Position numbers and translations under genes: made by a program. The notes beneath the pieces are model-generated. The model was not told where the DNA came from. It made no database searches and saw nothing but the letters and a program-made list of their open reading frames with translations. Shown here one piece after another: positions 8,772 through 16,084 of a DNA stretch of 64,000 bases. The stretch comes from Paenibacillus sp. FSL W8-0186 (GTDB lineage Bacteria; Bacillota; Bacilli; Paenibacillales; Paenibacillaceae). The DNA lies in contig NZ_CP150207.1 of the NCBI RefSeq assembly GCF_037969765.1, positions 5,401,501 to 5,465,500 of the forward strand. Direction: 5' to 3'. Position 1 is the stretch's first letter. Every line of letters starts with the position of its first letter.

Positions 8772-10466
8772 CTAGAAATCGATGGTTCTTCCGCCCCGTT
8801 TATAACGCACGTCATCGTCCCCTTGATCCGGACTGCCCGGAGCCGAATTGCCGCCGTCCAGAACAGCCTCTTCCTTCACATAGTCCTCCAAGTCTTCCTT
8901 CGGCGTTGCGGTCACTGCGCGCACATTGGCCCATTCGCGGATCGCCCGGATTTGCTCGGCTTGGGTAATCGACAGCGGCACCGTGTTTATGATGGCCCGC
9001 TCGAAATCCTCCAATCGAATCGAACGGTCCACCGCATAAGCTTCAAACAAAGCATCAATGACCAATTGTTCGATCTCCGCTCCGACGAAGCCTTCGCATT
9101 TTTCCGCCAAATCGTCCAGCACCTCGTCCGTTAACTGGAAATCCCCAATGACCTCAGGGTGCGTCAGGCGTCTGCCCATATGAACCTTTAGAATTTCTTT
9201 CCGCTCCCGCTTGGTCGGCAGGTCAACAAAGAAAATTTCATCAAAACGGCCTTTCCGCATAAGCTCCGGAGGCAATCCGGCAATGTTATTGGCCGTGGCT
9301 ACCACGAACACCTGGCTTGTCTTCTCCTGCATCCAGGTCAGGAACTGGGCAAACACACGGGCGGATGTCCCGCCGTCGCCGCCGCTGGAAGTCGCACTGA
9401 AGCCTTTTTCGATCTCGTCGATCCACAAAATGCAAGGCGAAATCGCTTCGGCGGTCTTGATCGCTTTGCGCATATTCTCTTCGCTGCTGCCTACGAGGCC
9501 GCTAAAAATTTTTCCAATATCGAGCCGCAGCAGAGGCAGCTGCCACATGGAGCTGATGGATTTACTGATCAGGCTTTTTCCGCAGCCCGGTACGCCTGTG
9601 ATCAGCACCCCTTTAGGAGAAGGCAGGCCATATTTGCTGGCCGAATCCAGCCAGGATTTATTCCGTCTCGTCAGCCAGCGCTTCAGGTTTTCTAAGCCGC
9701 CGACATCCTCCATCCTCAGTTCGCTGCGGATAAACTCCAAAATGCCCGTCTTCTTGATAATTTGCTCCTTCTCTTCGAGTATAACCTCGACATCCCGGAT
9801 ATCCAGCTGGCCGTCTTCCACCATCGCACGGGCAAATGCATTCTCGGCCTCGGATAACGTCAAGCCAAGCGCCGCTTTGGCGATGCGCTCCCGCTCCTCG
9901 GCCGTAACTTCGATTTGAATGCGTCCTCTATTCTCGTTAACGGCAATCATTTCATCCAGCACGGTTTTGATTTCGTTAAAGGACGGCAGTTCAAAATCAA
10001 CGATCGTGATATCCTTCTGCAGTTCCTCCGGCAGGACTGGAAACGGCGATGTAAAAATGACATTGATCGGGTTCGGGTTCTGCTTAATGCGGATCAATAT
10101 GTCACGCAGCTTCCGGATAACCTGGTAATCCGCCGCTCTCCCTTGACCTCCAAAATAAATATGGAAATCCTGCAGCACGACAATACAGGGACTATCGTAT
10201 TTCTCAATGAACTCCAGCGCCTTCAAAGGCTGCTTGGTGTCATCGCGGGAATGGCCGCTCACATCCACGATCCCCGTCGTCATCCTCCAAACCAGCACTT
10301 CCCTTGGCGTCTTGATCAGCGGAATATCCTGCGCAATGGAGCGAATGACTGACATGGCGCGGTCTTCCTCCCAGGTCTGGATATATAGGTAAGGGAACCT
10401 TGCCTTTAGCAGATTGGCCAGCAAGGTTCTGATTTTCGATGGCGTTCCTGATACGGGTACAGTCAT
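8772..10466 (-). CDS. AAA+ ATPase, Ycf46-like
   Basis: A 564-residue AAA+ protein. The N-terminal region (PYLYIQTWEEDRA; then VVLQDFHIYF) matches the degenerate first ATPase-like region of the Ycf46 family. The C-terminal AAA+ domain has Walker A GVPGCGKS, Walker B ILWIDEIEKG, sensor 1 ATANN and arginine finger RKGRFD. The ATG at 10466 has GGAGGCAGG upstream; a TTG at 10484 would overlap that RBS. It lies 24 bases after the HhH membrane protein gene, so the two form an operon. Both proteins end in G-R-(T/I)-I-D-(F/Y), here GGRTIDF after an acidic Pro/Gly/Asp linker. The substrate it remodels is unknown. Confidence 0.85.
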   Translation of the reverse strand: MTVPVSGTPSKIRTLLANLLKARFPYLYIQTWEEDRAMSVIRSIAQDIPLIKTPREVLVWRMTTGIVDVSGHSRDDTKQPLKALEFIEKYDSPCIVVLQDFHIYFGGQGRAADYQVIRKLRDILIRIKQNPNPINVIFTSPFPVLPEELQKDITIVDFELPSFNEIKTVLDEMIAVNENRGRIQIEVTAEERERIAKAALGLTLSEAENAFARAMVEDGQLDIRDVEVILEEKEQIIKKTGILEFIRSELRMEDVGGLENLKRWLTRRNKSWLDSASKYGLPSPKGVLITGVPGCGKSLISKSISSMWQLPLLRLDIGKIFSGLVGSSEENMRKAIKTAEAISPCILWIDEIEKGFSATSSGGDGGTSARVFAQFLTWMQEKTSQVFVVATANNIAGLPPELMRKGRFDEIFFVDLPTKRERKEILKVHMGRRLTHPEVIGDFQLTDEVLDDLAEKCEGFVGAEIEQLVIDALFEAYAVDRSIRLEDFERAIINTVPLSITQAEQIRAIREWANVRAVTATPKEDLEDYVKEEAVLDGGNSAPGSPDQGDDDVRYKRGGRTIDF

Positions 10467-10490
10467 TGGCGTTCCTGCCTCCAAATCAAA

Positions 10491-11483
10491 TTAATAGTCG
10501 ATGATCCTGCCTGACGCAGGTGAATTTATCGGAGCATTACTCTTATGCGAGAAAACAACAAGGGGCGCGATCCGATCAAGGGTATACTTTTTCAGCCCCA
10601 TGACATCCGAGAAATGCTCTAAGGAATTGAACCCTCCCAGCTCCTCACGCTTCATCATGACACGTTTGGCGAGGATCGCTCCGATTCCCGGAAGCGAGGC
10701 AATTTGAGCCTCAGATGCCGTATTGATATCCATGCTGCCCCCCTCCAGCAAGGGCCTCTTCGTCAGCGGCGGCATACTGCCGGATGAAGGAGGTTCGTTA
10801 TCCATTGACGAGGACATACCTCCAAATGGAGGCGGTACGGCGCCCTGGGGCGGAGGCATCCAGCCTGATGGAGGTGGTACATTACCCAGCGGCGGAGGCA
10901 TGCTGCCTAATGGAGGCGGCATGTGACCCACCGGAGGCACGCTTCCAAATGGAGGCGGCACGGTGCCCTGTGGTGAGCTCATACCTTCTGGTGCCGGCAT
11001 ATTGTATGGCGGCAGCTCTGCCGTCCTTGGCACTGGCGGCATATTATGCGGCAGCGTGCGGCCATAAGGCGCTGCATTGAAGTCGCTCTGACTCTCCTGC
11101 CACATTTGCTGCGATCTCTGCTGTTCCAATTCTTTAATTGCAGCAAGCTGAACCAAATAATCCTGGCGAATAGTGAAGGCATGGATAATAGATACAATCC
11201 ACATCGTAAATACAATGCTCGCGCCAACCCCAGAGCCTGACATCATAAACGCCCCTATAAGCAGCCCAAGATACATAAACCCGAAATTGCGCCAGACGTG
11301 ATTCTTCACTCTGATCCCGGCATATAAAAAGGCCACAAAACTAGTAAGCCCCAGAGGCACAAAGGTAGCCGCAATCCACCAGCTTGCCGTGATTCCTGGA
11401 GATTGGCCTTGGTTCGTATATTTCTGACTCACACTACCCCCCCTTACTGCAGTTCCTCGATTATGTAGTACTTTATAGCTCAT
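10491..11483 (-). CDS. Membrane protein with proline-rich repeats and a ComEA-type helix-hairpin-helix domain
   Basis: A 330-residue protein of unknown role. Residues about 33-110 form three or four membrane helices. Then comes a coiled, Gln-rich segment, about 110 residues of MPPPxGxVPPP-type repeats, and a ComEA-like HhH domain (MDINTASEAQIASLPGIGAILAKR starts it; key residues N-x-A, LPGIG and the second G-F-x-S turn). HhH domains of this sort bind DNA or proteins. The C-terminus is SGRIIDY, nearly the same as the AAA+ protein encoded next. GGGTGAT precedes the ATG. The order HhH then AAA+ in one transcription unit suggests that the ATPase works on or with this membrane protein. Confidence 0.8.
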   Translation of the reverse strand: MSYKVLHNRGTAVRGGSVSQKYTNQGQSPGITASWWIAATFVPLGLTSFVAFLYAGIRVKNHVWRNFGFMYLGLLIGAFMMSGSGVGASIVFTMWIVSIIHAFTIRQDYLVQLAAIKELEQQRSQQMWQESQSDFNAAPYGRTLPHNMPPVPRTAELPPYNMPAPEGMSSPQGTVPPPFGSVPPVGHMPPPLGSMPPPLGNVPPPSGWMPPPQGAVPPPFGGMSSSMDNEPPSSGSMPPLTKRPLLEGGSMDINTASEAQIASLPGIGAILAKRVMMKREELGGFNSLEHFSDVMGLKKYTLDRIAPLVVFSHKSNAPINSPASGRIIDY

Positions 11484-11576
11484 CGATCACCCGGTCTAAA
11501 TGCATTTTTAATAGATATATACGAGTTCCATCCAAAAAGGAAGCACTTTCTATTCGGACGCTAGCATAATTTACAA

Positions 11577-11645
11577 TAAAAAAAACACCCTCTAGAACTT
11601 TATCGGAAGAATCAAGGAGATTCTCCAATAAACCTTTCAAGGGTG
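11577..11645 (-). terminator. Terminator of the receptor/peptide unit
   Basis: On the minus strand CACCCT...TTTAT pairs with ATAAA...AGGGTG, enclosing an inner GGAGAATCTCC hairpin, and is followed by eight T. It lies 31 bases beyond the peptide stop codon. Confidence 0.7.
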
Positions 11646-11675
11646 CGTATCACGATAATTCAATTGCCCTACAGC

Positions 11676-11816
11676 CTATCCTCCCAGGCCGTGAATCAGC
11701 GGTTTGATTCCAAGTTCGTTATACATGACGCCCGCCAGACCTCCAACCCCATCAGAAACAGCCAAAATTAATACAAGACTGCATACAATCAACAGCACGG
11801 ATTTACCTTTTCTCAT
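11676..11816 (-). CDS. 46-residue secreted signal-peptide precursor (AloP/Phr-like)
   Basis: A small gene overlapping the 3' end of the HTH-TPR receptor gene by 14 bases. The product has a basic start (MRKGKS), a hydrophobic core (VLLIVCSLVLILAV) and a short tail ending GIKPLIHGLGG. That is the plan of Phr, NprX and AloP precursors: export signal first, mature signalling peptide at the C-terminus. AGGTGCAAGGAAA lies upstream of the ATG, and a T-tailed hairpin follows the stop. Size, position, overlap and layout all argue that it encodes the cognate peptide of the receptor. Which C-terminal residues form the mature signal is a guess; PLIHGLGG or shorter is plausible. Confidence 0.75.
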   Translation of the reverse strand: MRKGKSVLLIVCSLVLILAVSDGVGGLAGVMYNELGIKPLIHGLGG

Positions 11817-13191
11817 GGTTTCCTTGCACCTCGCTTATTAATTTTGCATACCTGTTCTTCATTTCCGGCGTTGCCCAAGCCCGATACTTCTCAAATAACC
11901 CCACGCACCGAATAACGACCGATTCGTTATAGAAATCAACACAGCAGTCCAAGCAGGCCAGTATATAATTCATTCCTGTCTCAGCACGTTCTGTAGACAA
12001 ATAGTAGGCAGCCAGCTCCGCCAACAATCGCGCATGCTGATCGGCTGCAATCTGCGCATGATAACTCCCGAAGGCATGCCCGCGTCCCTCGAACTTCAAA
12101 TGCGGGCCCAAACGCTCCAGAATATCATCCACCTGAAAATGATGGCGGTTCGCCGCCTCCGTTATTTTCAGAAGGGCTGACACCCGCTCGCTATCATGAG
12201 CAGCCGCATACTTTACGTAATCCGGCAATATTTCCAGCTGCCCGGCCATCAGTCGATATAGGCAGGCATTGGCCCGGCCCCATTCCTTAAACTGATTCAT
12301 GATGATGCGCTCTGTCTCACTGCAGCTCTGCACCCAGCTTGGCTCCGTATATAACGAAACGAAGTCAAGGGCCTGCTCGTAATCTTCTCTTGCCTCACAA
12401 ACGTTAGCCTGCAGCAAATAGGCATAGAGAATGTAGAAAAGCAAGGGCCTTCGCGCCTCTTGTTGAATGGACGCAGATGGAAGCTCGCTTCGCGAATTCG
12501 CACTGGGACTCATTGCATACTGAATCCTCGCTTTACGCCCCAGTTCCTCCGCGAGTTCCCCAACTTTAGCCCAACGCTGATTGGCAGCATAGATATCCGC
12601 CAGGCTTTTAAGGGCATCTAATTGATCCCGTTCTTCCAAGCGCTCTACGTAAGGCTCAAAAGAAGCCGCCAAATTCATATTGGCCTCCCGGTCATCCCCC
12701 AGATGAATCGTAAATAGACGATACTGACAGAGAGCCAATCGTTCGGAATGCTGGTATTTCTCACTCTCGGCGACACATTGGTATAACAACGATGCCGCAT
12801 CCTTCCTTCCTGCCTGATACCACTGCTCCGCCAGCTCAAACAAATATGGGGCGTAGGCTAAATTGTCCATGATTGCATGAATGATTCGCTGGATGCAGCC
12901 TAGCTTGTCCAATTCAGCACAGCGCCGAAGCAGTGCCCCTAGCCTGCGCCAATTCGGCGACGACTGTATCAGGCACTCCTCAACATATAACTCGTATAAG
13001 CTGCCCTCCGCCAACCCCATACCCGCACTAATCCGATCGACCTGAAGCATCGACATCGGCTTGCGGTGATTAATCAGGCTGCTAAGCGTCCCCGCATTCA
13101 CACCTGAAAAATTCGCAAATTGATGAAGCGTCAGGCCTTTCCCTTGAATATAATTCTCCAAAAGCTGTCGGATCGTGGTGGCTGGTTGCAT
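11803..13191 (-). CDS. HTH-TPR peptide receptor/regulator (RRNPP type, AloR-like)
   Basis: A 462-residue regulator. The N-terminus (about 5-60) is an XRE-type helix-turn-helix: LTLHQFANFSGVNAGTLSSL, then INHRKPMS. The rest is an all-helical repeat region with TPR character (for example LALCQYRLFTIHLGD, LDALKSLADIYAANQRWAKV), the length and plan of NprR, PlcR, AimR and the AloR receptors described in Paenibacillus. GGAGGTTCTATCC precedes the ATG. The overlapping downstream peptide gene strongly supports peptide control. In this family a re-imported short peptide binds the TPR groove and changes DNA binding. Its site may be the long-spacer inverted repeat 125 bases upstream, in front of the divergent XRE gene. 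Confidence 0.85.
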   Translation of the reverse strand: MQPATTIRQLLENYIQGKGLTLHQFANFSGVNAGTLSSLINHRKPMSMLQVDRISAGMGLAEGSLYELYVEECLIQSSPNWRRLGALLRRCAELDKLGCIQRIIHAIMDNLAYAPYLFELAEQWYQAGRKDAASLLYQCVAESEKYQHSERLALCQYRLFTIHLGDDREANMNLAASFEPYVERLEERDQLDALKSLADIYAANQRWAKVGELAEELGRKARIQYAMSPSANSRSELPSASIQQEARRPLLFYILYAYLLQANVCEAREDYEQALDFVSLYTEPSWVQSCSETERIIMNQFKEWGRANACLYRLMAGQLEILPDYVKYAAAHDSERVSALLKITEAANRHHFQVDDILERLGPHLKFEGRGHAFGSYHAQIAADQHARLLAELAAYYLSTERAETGMNYILACLDCCVDFYNESVVIRCVGLFEKYRAWATPEMKNRYAKLISEVQGNHEKR

Positions 13192-13272
13192 GGATAGAAC
13201 CTCCTTTCGAGAAGATGGGAATTTAGTTATGATAAAAACTCAACGTAGAAAAACAGATAAGAAAAGATTGTG

Positions 13273-13292
13273 GGTATATGGAAAATTATACC
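13273..13292. promoter_or_regulatory. Small palindrome upstream of the receptor gene
   Basis: GGTATA-TGGAAAAT-TATACC, between the divergent receptor and XRE genes. Possible operator; no promoter box can be assigned with certainty. Confidence 0.35.
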
Positions 13293-13315
13293 TTAAAATT
13301 CAGGTAATTGCAATA

Positions 13316-13352
13316 TTAATACGACTTTTAATGTAACTGACAGTCGTATTAA
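13316..13352. promoter_or_regulatory. Long-spacer inverted repeat between divergent regulators
   Basis: TTAATACGACT-N15-AGTCGTATTAA, perfect 11-bp arms. RRNPP receptors such as AimR bind two half-sites with a long spacer, so this is a good candidate operator for the HTH-TPR receptor. It ends 51 bases before the XRE start. Confidence 0.6.
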
Positions 13353-13403
13353 CGGACTCCAACCCTCTCTTTCCTTCGTCTACACTTTTGATATAGAGAG
13401 GTT

Positions 13404-13760
13404 GTGGAAAATACTATGGAATTCTCCGTATCTATTACACAGCGAATCGGTGCAAAAATCCGGCTACATCGCGTGGCAAAAAACTGGACACAAGAGGAAT
13501 TAGCCGAAATGATTGGCTCTACGGCATCCTATATTGGTCAAATTGAACGCGGCGAAAAAAACATTCGCCTTGATACAGTTGAAAAAATAATTACTGCTTT
13601 AGATTTATCTATTGAGCAGTTATTTGATAATGAACATGAAGCCTTTTTGCAATCTAAGAAATGGGTTTGGGATAGTATTAATCTGATGCTTCAGCAGGAT
13701 GAACGGACTCAACGTAAAGTTTATCGTGTGATTCGGGAGATGTTGTCGGAAGAGGATTGA
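13404..13760 (+). CDS. XRE-family transcriptional regulator
   Basis: A 118-residue protein with one helix-turn-helix at residues about 15-70: WTQEELAEMIGSTASYIGQI, followed by ERGEKNIRLDTVEKI. The C-terminal 45 residues are helical without a known domain. GTG at 13404 lies very near AGAGAGG; ATG at 13416 is the alternative. It is divergent from the HTH-TPR receptor and may be its target or a partner. The gene looks more A+T-rich than its neighbours, which hints at separate acquisition. Confidence 0.85.
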   Translation: MENTMEFSVSITQRIGAKIRLHRVAKNWTQEELAEMIGSTASYIGQIERGEKNIRLDTVEKIITALDLSIEQLFDNEHEAFLQSKKWVWDSINLMLQQDERTQRKVYRVIREMLSEED

Positions 13761-13797
13761 GCGATTAAATGACGGAGTTATTTGTTTTAAATATGAG

Positions 13798-13834
13798 AAA
13801 GGACCAGCTAGAGCTTAACAGGTTTGTCCTTTCT
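13798..13834 (+). terminator. Terminator after the XRE gene
   Basis: GAAAGGAC and GTCCTTTC pair across 21 bases and are followed by TTTATT. It lies inside an 82-codon frame at 13769-14017, which argues against that frame being a gene. Confidence 0.55.
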
Positions 13835-13948
13835 TTATTAGCATTGAACTTACTTCTTTCGACTGTTGCAATTTTTATGAGCAAGGTAAATAGGTTCAGT
13901 TTTTACAAATCCTCAGAAGACCCATTCAAGTGGGTTAAAAATAAAAAA

Positions 13949-13966
13949 CCCTCTTCATTTAGAGGG
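13949..13966 (-). terminator. Terminator on the minus strand after the antitoxin-like gene
   Basis: CCCTCT-TCATTT-AGAGGG; read on the minus strand the stem is followed by TTTTTTATTTTT. Confidence 0.65.
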
Positions 13967-14105
13967 CTTCTAGCGCAAACCAATGATCAACCTGTGCCTT
14001 CACAAGCTTTAAGATAGGCCTGTCGTTGGATAATGCAAGGACAAATCTCCTTTTCTGAGATGTTAAATCACTAAACCGAATCGGTACCATTTACGATATC
14101 TCCTA

Positions 14106-14303
14106 CTAAACATCATTCCATACCTCGTCATCAATATCGTTGTTCCAGAACTCCAAACTGCTCTCAGAAGCCTGGCTTAACTCCCTTAACATTCCGTTTT
14201 CCCGTTTCATTTTCAAATATCCTATAAAGTCTGCAACTTCTTCTAAATCCTTCTCCGGTATATCGGCAATAAGTTTATACAATGTTTCTTTAGTAATTCT
14301 CAT
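14106..14303 (-). CDS. Small antitoxin-like protein (DUF2281-like)
   Basis: About 65 residues, starting at ATG 14303 with GGAGT upstream; a GTG at 14312 would sit on the RBS. The core IPEKDLEEVADFIGYLKMKR resembles small Firmicute proteins annotated as antitoxins or DUF2281. The tail is acidic and aromatic (SLEFWNNDIDDEVWNDV). No toxin gene (PIN, RelE) lies next to it, so it is an orphan or has another job. It ends 18 bases... before the quinone reductase gene on the same strand lies upstream; the two could be co-transcribed. Confidence 0.6.
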   Translation of the reverse strand: MRITKETLYKLIADIPEKDLEEVADFIGYLKMKRENGMLRELSQASESSLEFWNNDIDDEVWNDV

Positions 14304-14321
14304 GGCAACCACACTCCAAAC

Positions 14322-14909
14322 TTAACTCCCCATCCCCCTAAAATACCGATACACCCTCTCCAGCTTCTCCTTTTGCTTCCCTCGGGGACTCTCCATGCTG
14401 CCGAACTCAAAGAACTTCACCTTCTTGATGCCAACATAATTAAATAGCGCCTTGCGCATTAATGTTTTGTGGGCGTTATTGAGCCAGAACAGCGGATAAT
14501 GGGTCGGTCCCTTCATCGTGGAAATGCAAACGACGGATTTCCCTTTCAGCAATCCCTCTGGAAAGATTCCACCTTTATCTCTATAGGCGAACCCAGAAGC
14601 AAACATCTGGTCGATGTAACCGAGCAGCATGGCTGGAGGCCGCCCCCACCAAATCGGATAAATAAACACGATCTTATCCGCCCAAATAATTTGATCTCTG
14701 TATGGGGCTAAATCAGGATCAGTGTGCATATCCCTTCTGCGCTTATTTTCATGGAATACCAGGACAGGGTTGAAGCCTTCCTTGTATAAATCGAGCACCT
14801 TGACCTCCCCAATCGCCGCATTCTCCTCACTGCCCCGGATGACCTCCTGCAAAAACGCATAATTCAAGCTCTGATGATTCGGATGTGTATAGATAACTAA
14901 TAAATTCAT
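14322..14909 (-). CDS. NAD(P)H dehydrogenase (quinone), flavodoxin fold
   Basis: About 195 residues, starting at ATG 14909 behind AAGGGGGG. It begins MNLLVIYTHPNHQSLNYAF, the FMN/FAD phosphate-binding start of the NQO/MdaB/KefG family, and has YPIWWGRPPAML, the flavin-contact motif. Such enzymes reduce quinones by two electrons and protect against electrophiles. It is divergent from a MarR regulator and the region between is full of repeated ATGATAAT boxes, so MarR control is likely. Confidence 0.88.
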   Translation of the reverse strand: MNLLVIYTHPNHQSLNYAFLQEVIRGSEENAAIGEVKVLDLYKEGFNPVLVFHENKRRRDMHTDPDLAPYRDQIIWADKIVFIYPIWWGRPPAMLLGYIDQMFASGFAYRDKGGIFPEGLLKGKSVVCISTMKGPTHYPLFWLNNAHKTLMRKALFNYVGIKKVKFFEFGSMESPRGKQKEKLERVYRYFRGMGS

Positions 14910-14926
14910 CGCCAACCCCCCTTTAC

Positions 14927-15010
14927 TTATCATTTGATAAGCAAAGGGTAGCACATCCCGTATTTTATTGTCAAATGATAATTATTATATGATAATTGTT
15001 TTATGATAAT
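14927..15010. promoter_or_regulatory. MarR operator cluster between divergent genes
   Basis: A palindrome TTATCA-TT-TGATAA (14927-14940) lies just upstream of the quinone reductase RBS. Three direct copies of ATGATAAT stand at 14975, 14989 and 15003, exactly 14 bp apart. The regulator encoded 33 bases further on is the likely ligand. Confidence 0.7.
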
Positions 15011-15042
15011 CACTTTGTTATCGTTCTTGTAGAGGTGATCTT

Positions 15043-15471
15043 ATGGACAAGAAAGCACTGTTCCAAAAATTTGTGGCCTTTACAGCAGCCATGCATGATA
15101 TAACGAGTAATATGACAAGAGATGCTAAATCTGAAGACATTACGCCTCTTCAATATAAAATGCTCGAATACATTACCATTAACCAGCCGGTAACGCTGAG
15201 TGAAATCAGCGAATGCATGCATATTTCCATGCCAAATACGAGCCGGGAGCTCCGAAAATTAAGTGAGAAGCAGCTGTGCGATAGGGTAACGGATAAAGTT
15301 GACCGGCGCAAGCAGTATATTCGACTGTCCCCACAAGGGGAGAAGATGATGACTGAGGCCTTCCGGCATGTAGAGTCCCGCTTTGCGGAACGAATCGCTC
15401 ATGTTTCCGAGGAGGAATTGCAAGAGATCGAGAGAGCGCTCGATCTGCTGCATCGAAAGGTATTTTACTGA
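15043..15471 (+). CDS. MarR-family regulator
   Basis: A 142-residue winged-helix regulator. ITPLQYKMLEYI, then the recognition region TLSEISECMHISMPNTSREL, and the wing RVTDKVDRRKQYIRLSPQG match the family. AGAGGTGAT precedes the ATG. It lies opposite the quinone reductase gene with shared operators, the usual layout for a repressor that responds to quinones, phenolics or oxidants. It has no Cys in the N-terminal helix, and a single Cys at ISECMH plus one near QLCDRV could be redox-active; that is inference. Confidence 0.9.
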   Translation: MDKKALFQKFVAFTAAMHDITSNMTRDAKSEDITPLQYKMLEYITINQPVTLSEISECMHISMPNTSRELRKLSEKQLCDRVTDKVDRRKQYIRLSPQGEKMMTEAFRHVESRFAERIAHVSEEELQEIERALDLLHRKVFY

Positions 15472-15483
15472 GCAAAAACGACT

Positions 15484-15510
15484 GAGCCCAGCGGGAATGC
15501 CGCTAGGCTC
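15484..15510 (+). terminator. Terminator after the MarR gene
   Basis: GAGCC-C-AGCGG-GAATG-CCGCT-A-GGCTC followed by TTCTC. Confidence 0.65.
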
Positions 15511-15574
15511 TTCTCATTCAGGCCATATCAATGACTGGTTACAGCGCTGTCTTTAATCCCCTGACTGCATGCTC

Positions 15575-15904
15575 CTAAGCAATGGGTGTACCATTTTTAA
15601 CAGGCTGATCCGGCTTTAACAGTACGACGTCGCCTTCCTCGGGAACGCCTCCGATGACCAGCACTTCCGATTCAAAACCGGCAATCCGCCTTACTGGAAA
15701 ATTGACTACGGCTGCCACCTGCTGGCCTATCAGCTGTTCCGGTTCATATCTTCTCGTAATTTGAGCAGAAGAACGCTTAATGCCAAGCTCGCCGAAGTCA
15801 ATCTCTAGCTTTATCGCAGGTTTCCGCGCTTCCGGGAAAGGTTCTGCTTTGATTACAGTCCCTATACGAATATCCAACTTCAAAAAATCCTCTATCGTTG
15901 CCAC
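15575..15904 (-). CDS. csaA: CsaA, tRNA-binding-fold chaperone
   Basis: A 109-residue single OB-fold protein of the tRNA-binding domain family. It begins with [20 protein letters not shown] and ends with [14 protein letters not shown], both typical of CsaA, which acts as a secretion-related chaperone and can bind tRNA. The start is GTG with GGAGTGAGGAC upstream. It stands alone on the minus strand, preceded by a strong 14-bp hairpin at 15991-16021. Confidence 0.9.
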   Translation of the reverse strand: MATIEDFLKLDIRIGTVIKAEPFPEARKPAIKLEIDFGELGIKRSSAQITRRYEPEQLIGQQVAAVVNFPVRRIAGFESEVLVIGGVPEEGDVVLLKPDQPVKNGTPIA

Positions 15905-15990
15905 TTTAAGTCCTCACTCCAATTTTGTACAGATGGGGCACATGAATGCCTTGTAGTTTCTTACTTCGACACTGTGTTTCCATAATCCTT

Positions 15991-16021
15991 GACTGACCTT
16001 AAAGTTACTTTAAGGTCAGTC
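15991..16021. promoter_or_regulatory. Perfect 14-bp hairpin upstream of csaA
   Basis: GACTGACCTTAAAG-TTA-CTTTAAGGTCAGTC. There is no T-run on the minus strand, so it is not a standard terminator for terC. It could be an operator or an mRNA structure in the csaA leader. Confidence 0.5.
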
Positions 16022-16036
16022 CCTAAATTTACCAAA

Positions 16037-16080
16037 CAGGGGCTGCGCCCAAAACATTCGAGCCACGGCTCAGCCCCTTA
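16037..16080 (-). terminator. Hairpin after the TerC-family gene
   Basis: AGGGGCTG and CAGCCCCT pair around a second small stem; it begins about 5 bases past the terC stop codon on the minus strand. The T-run is weak. Confidence 0.5.
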
Positions 16081-16084
16081 TGTG

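Noticed and set aside
8570-8968. 132-codon plus-strand frame across the three hairpins
   Set aside because: It contains all three hairpins and then runs antisense into the AAA+ gene.
13769-14017. 82-codon plus-strand frame after the XRE gene, with one hydrophobic stretch
   Set aside because: A likely terminator of the XRE gene (13798-13834) and the minus-strand terminator (13949-13966) both lie inside it. I considered a second signal peptide but there is no RBS.
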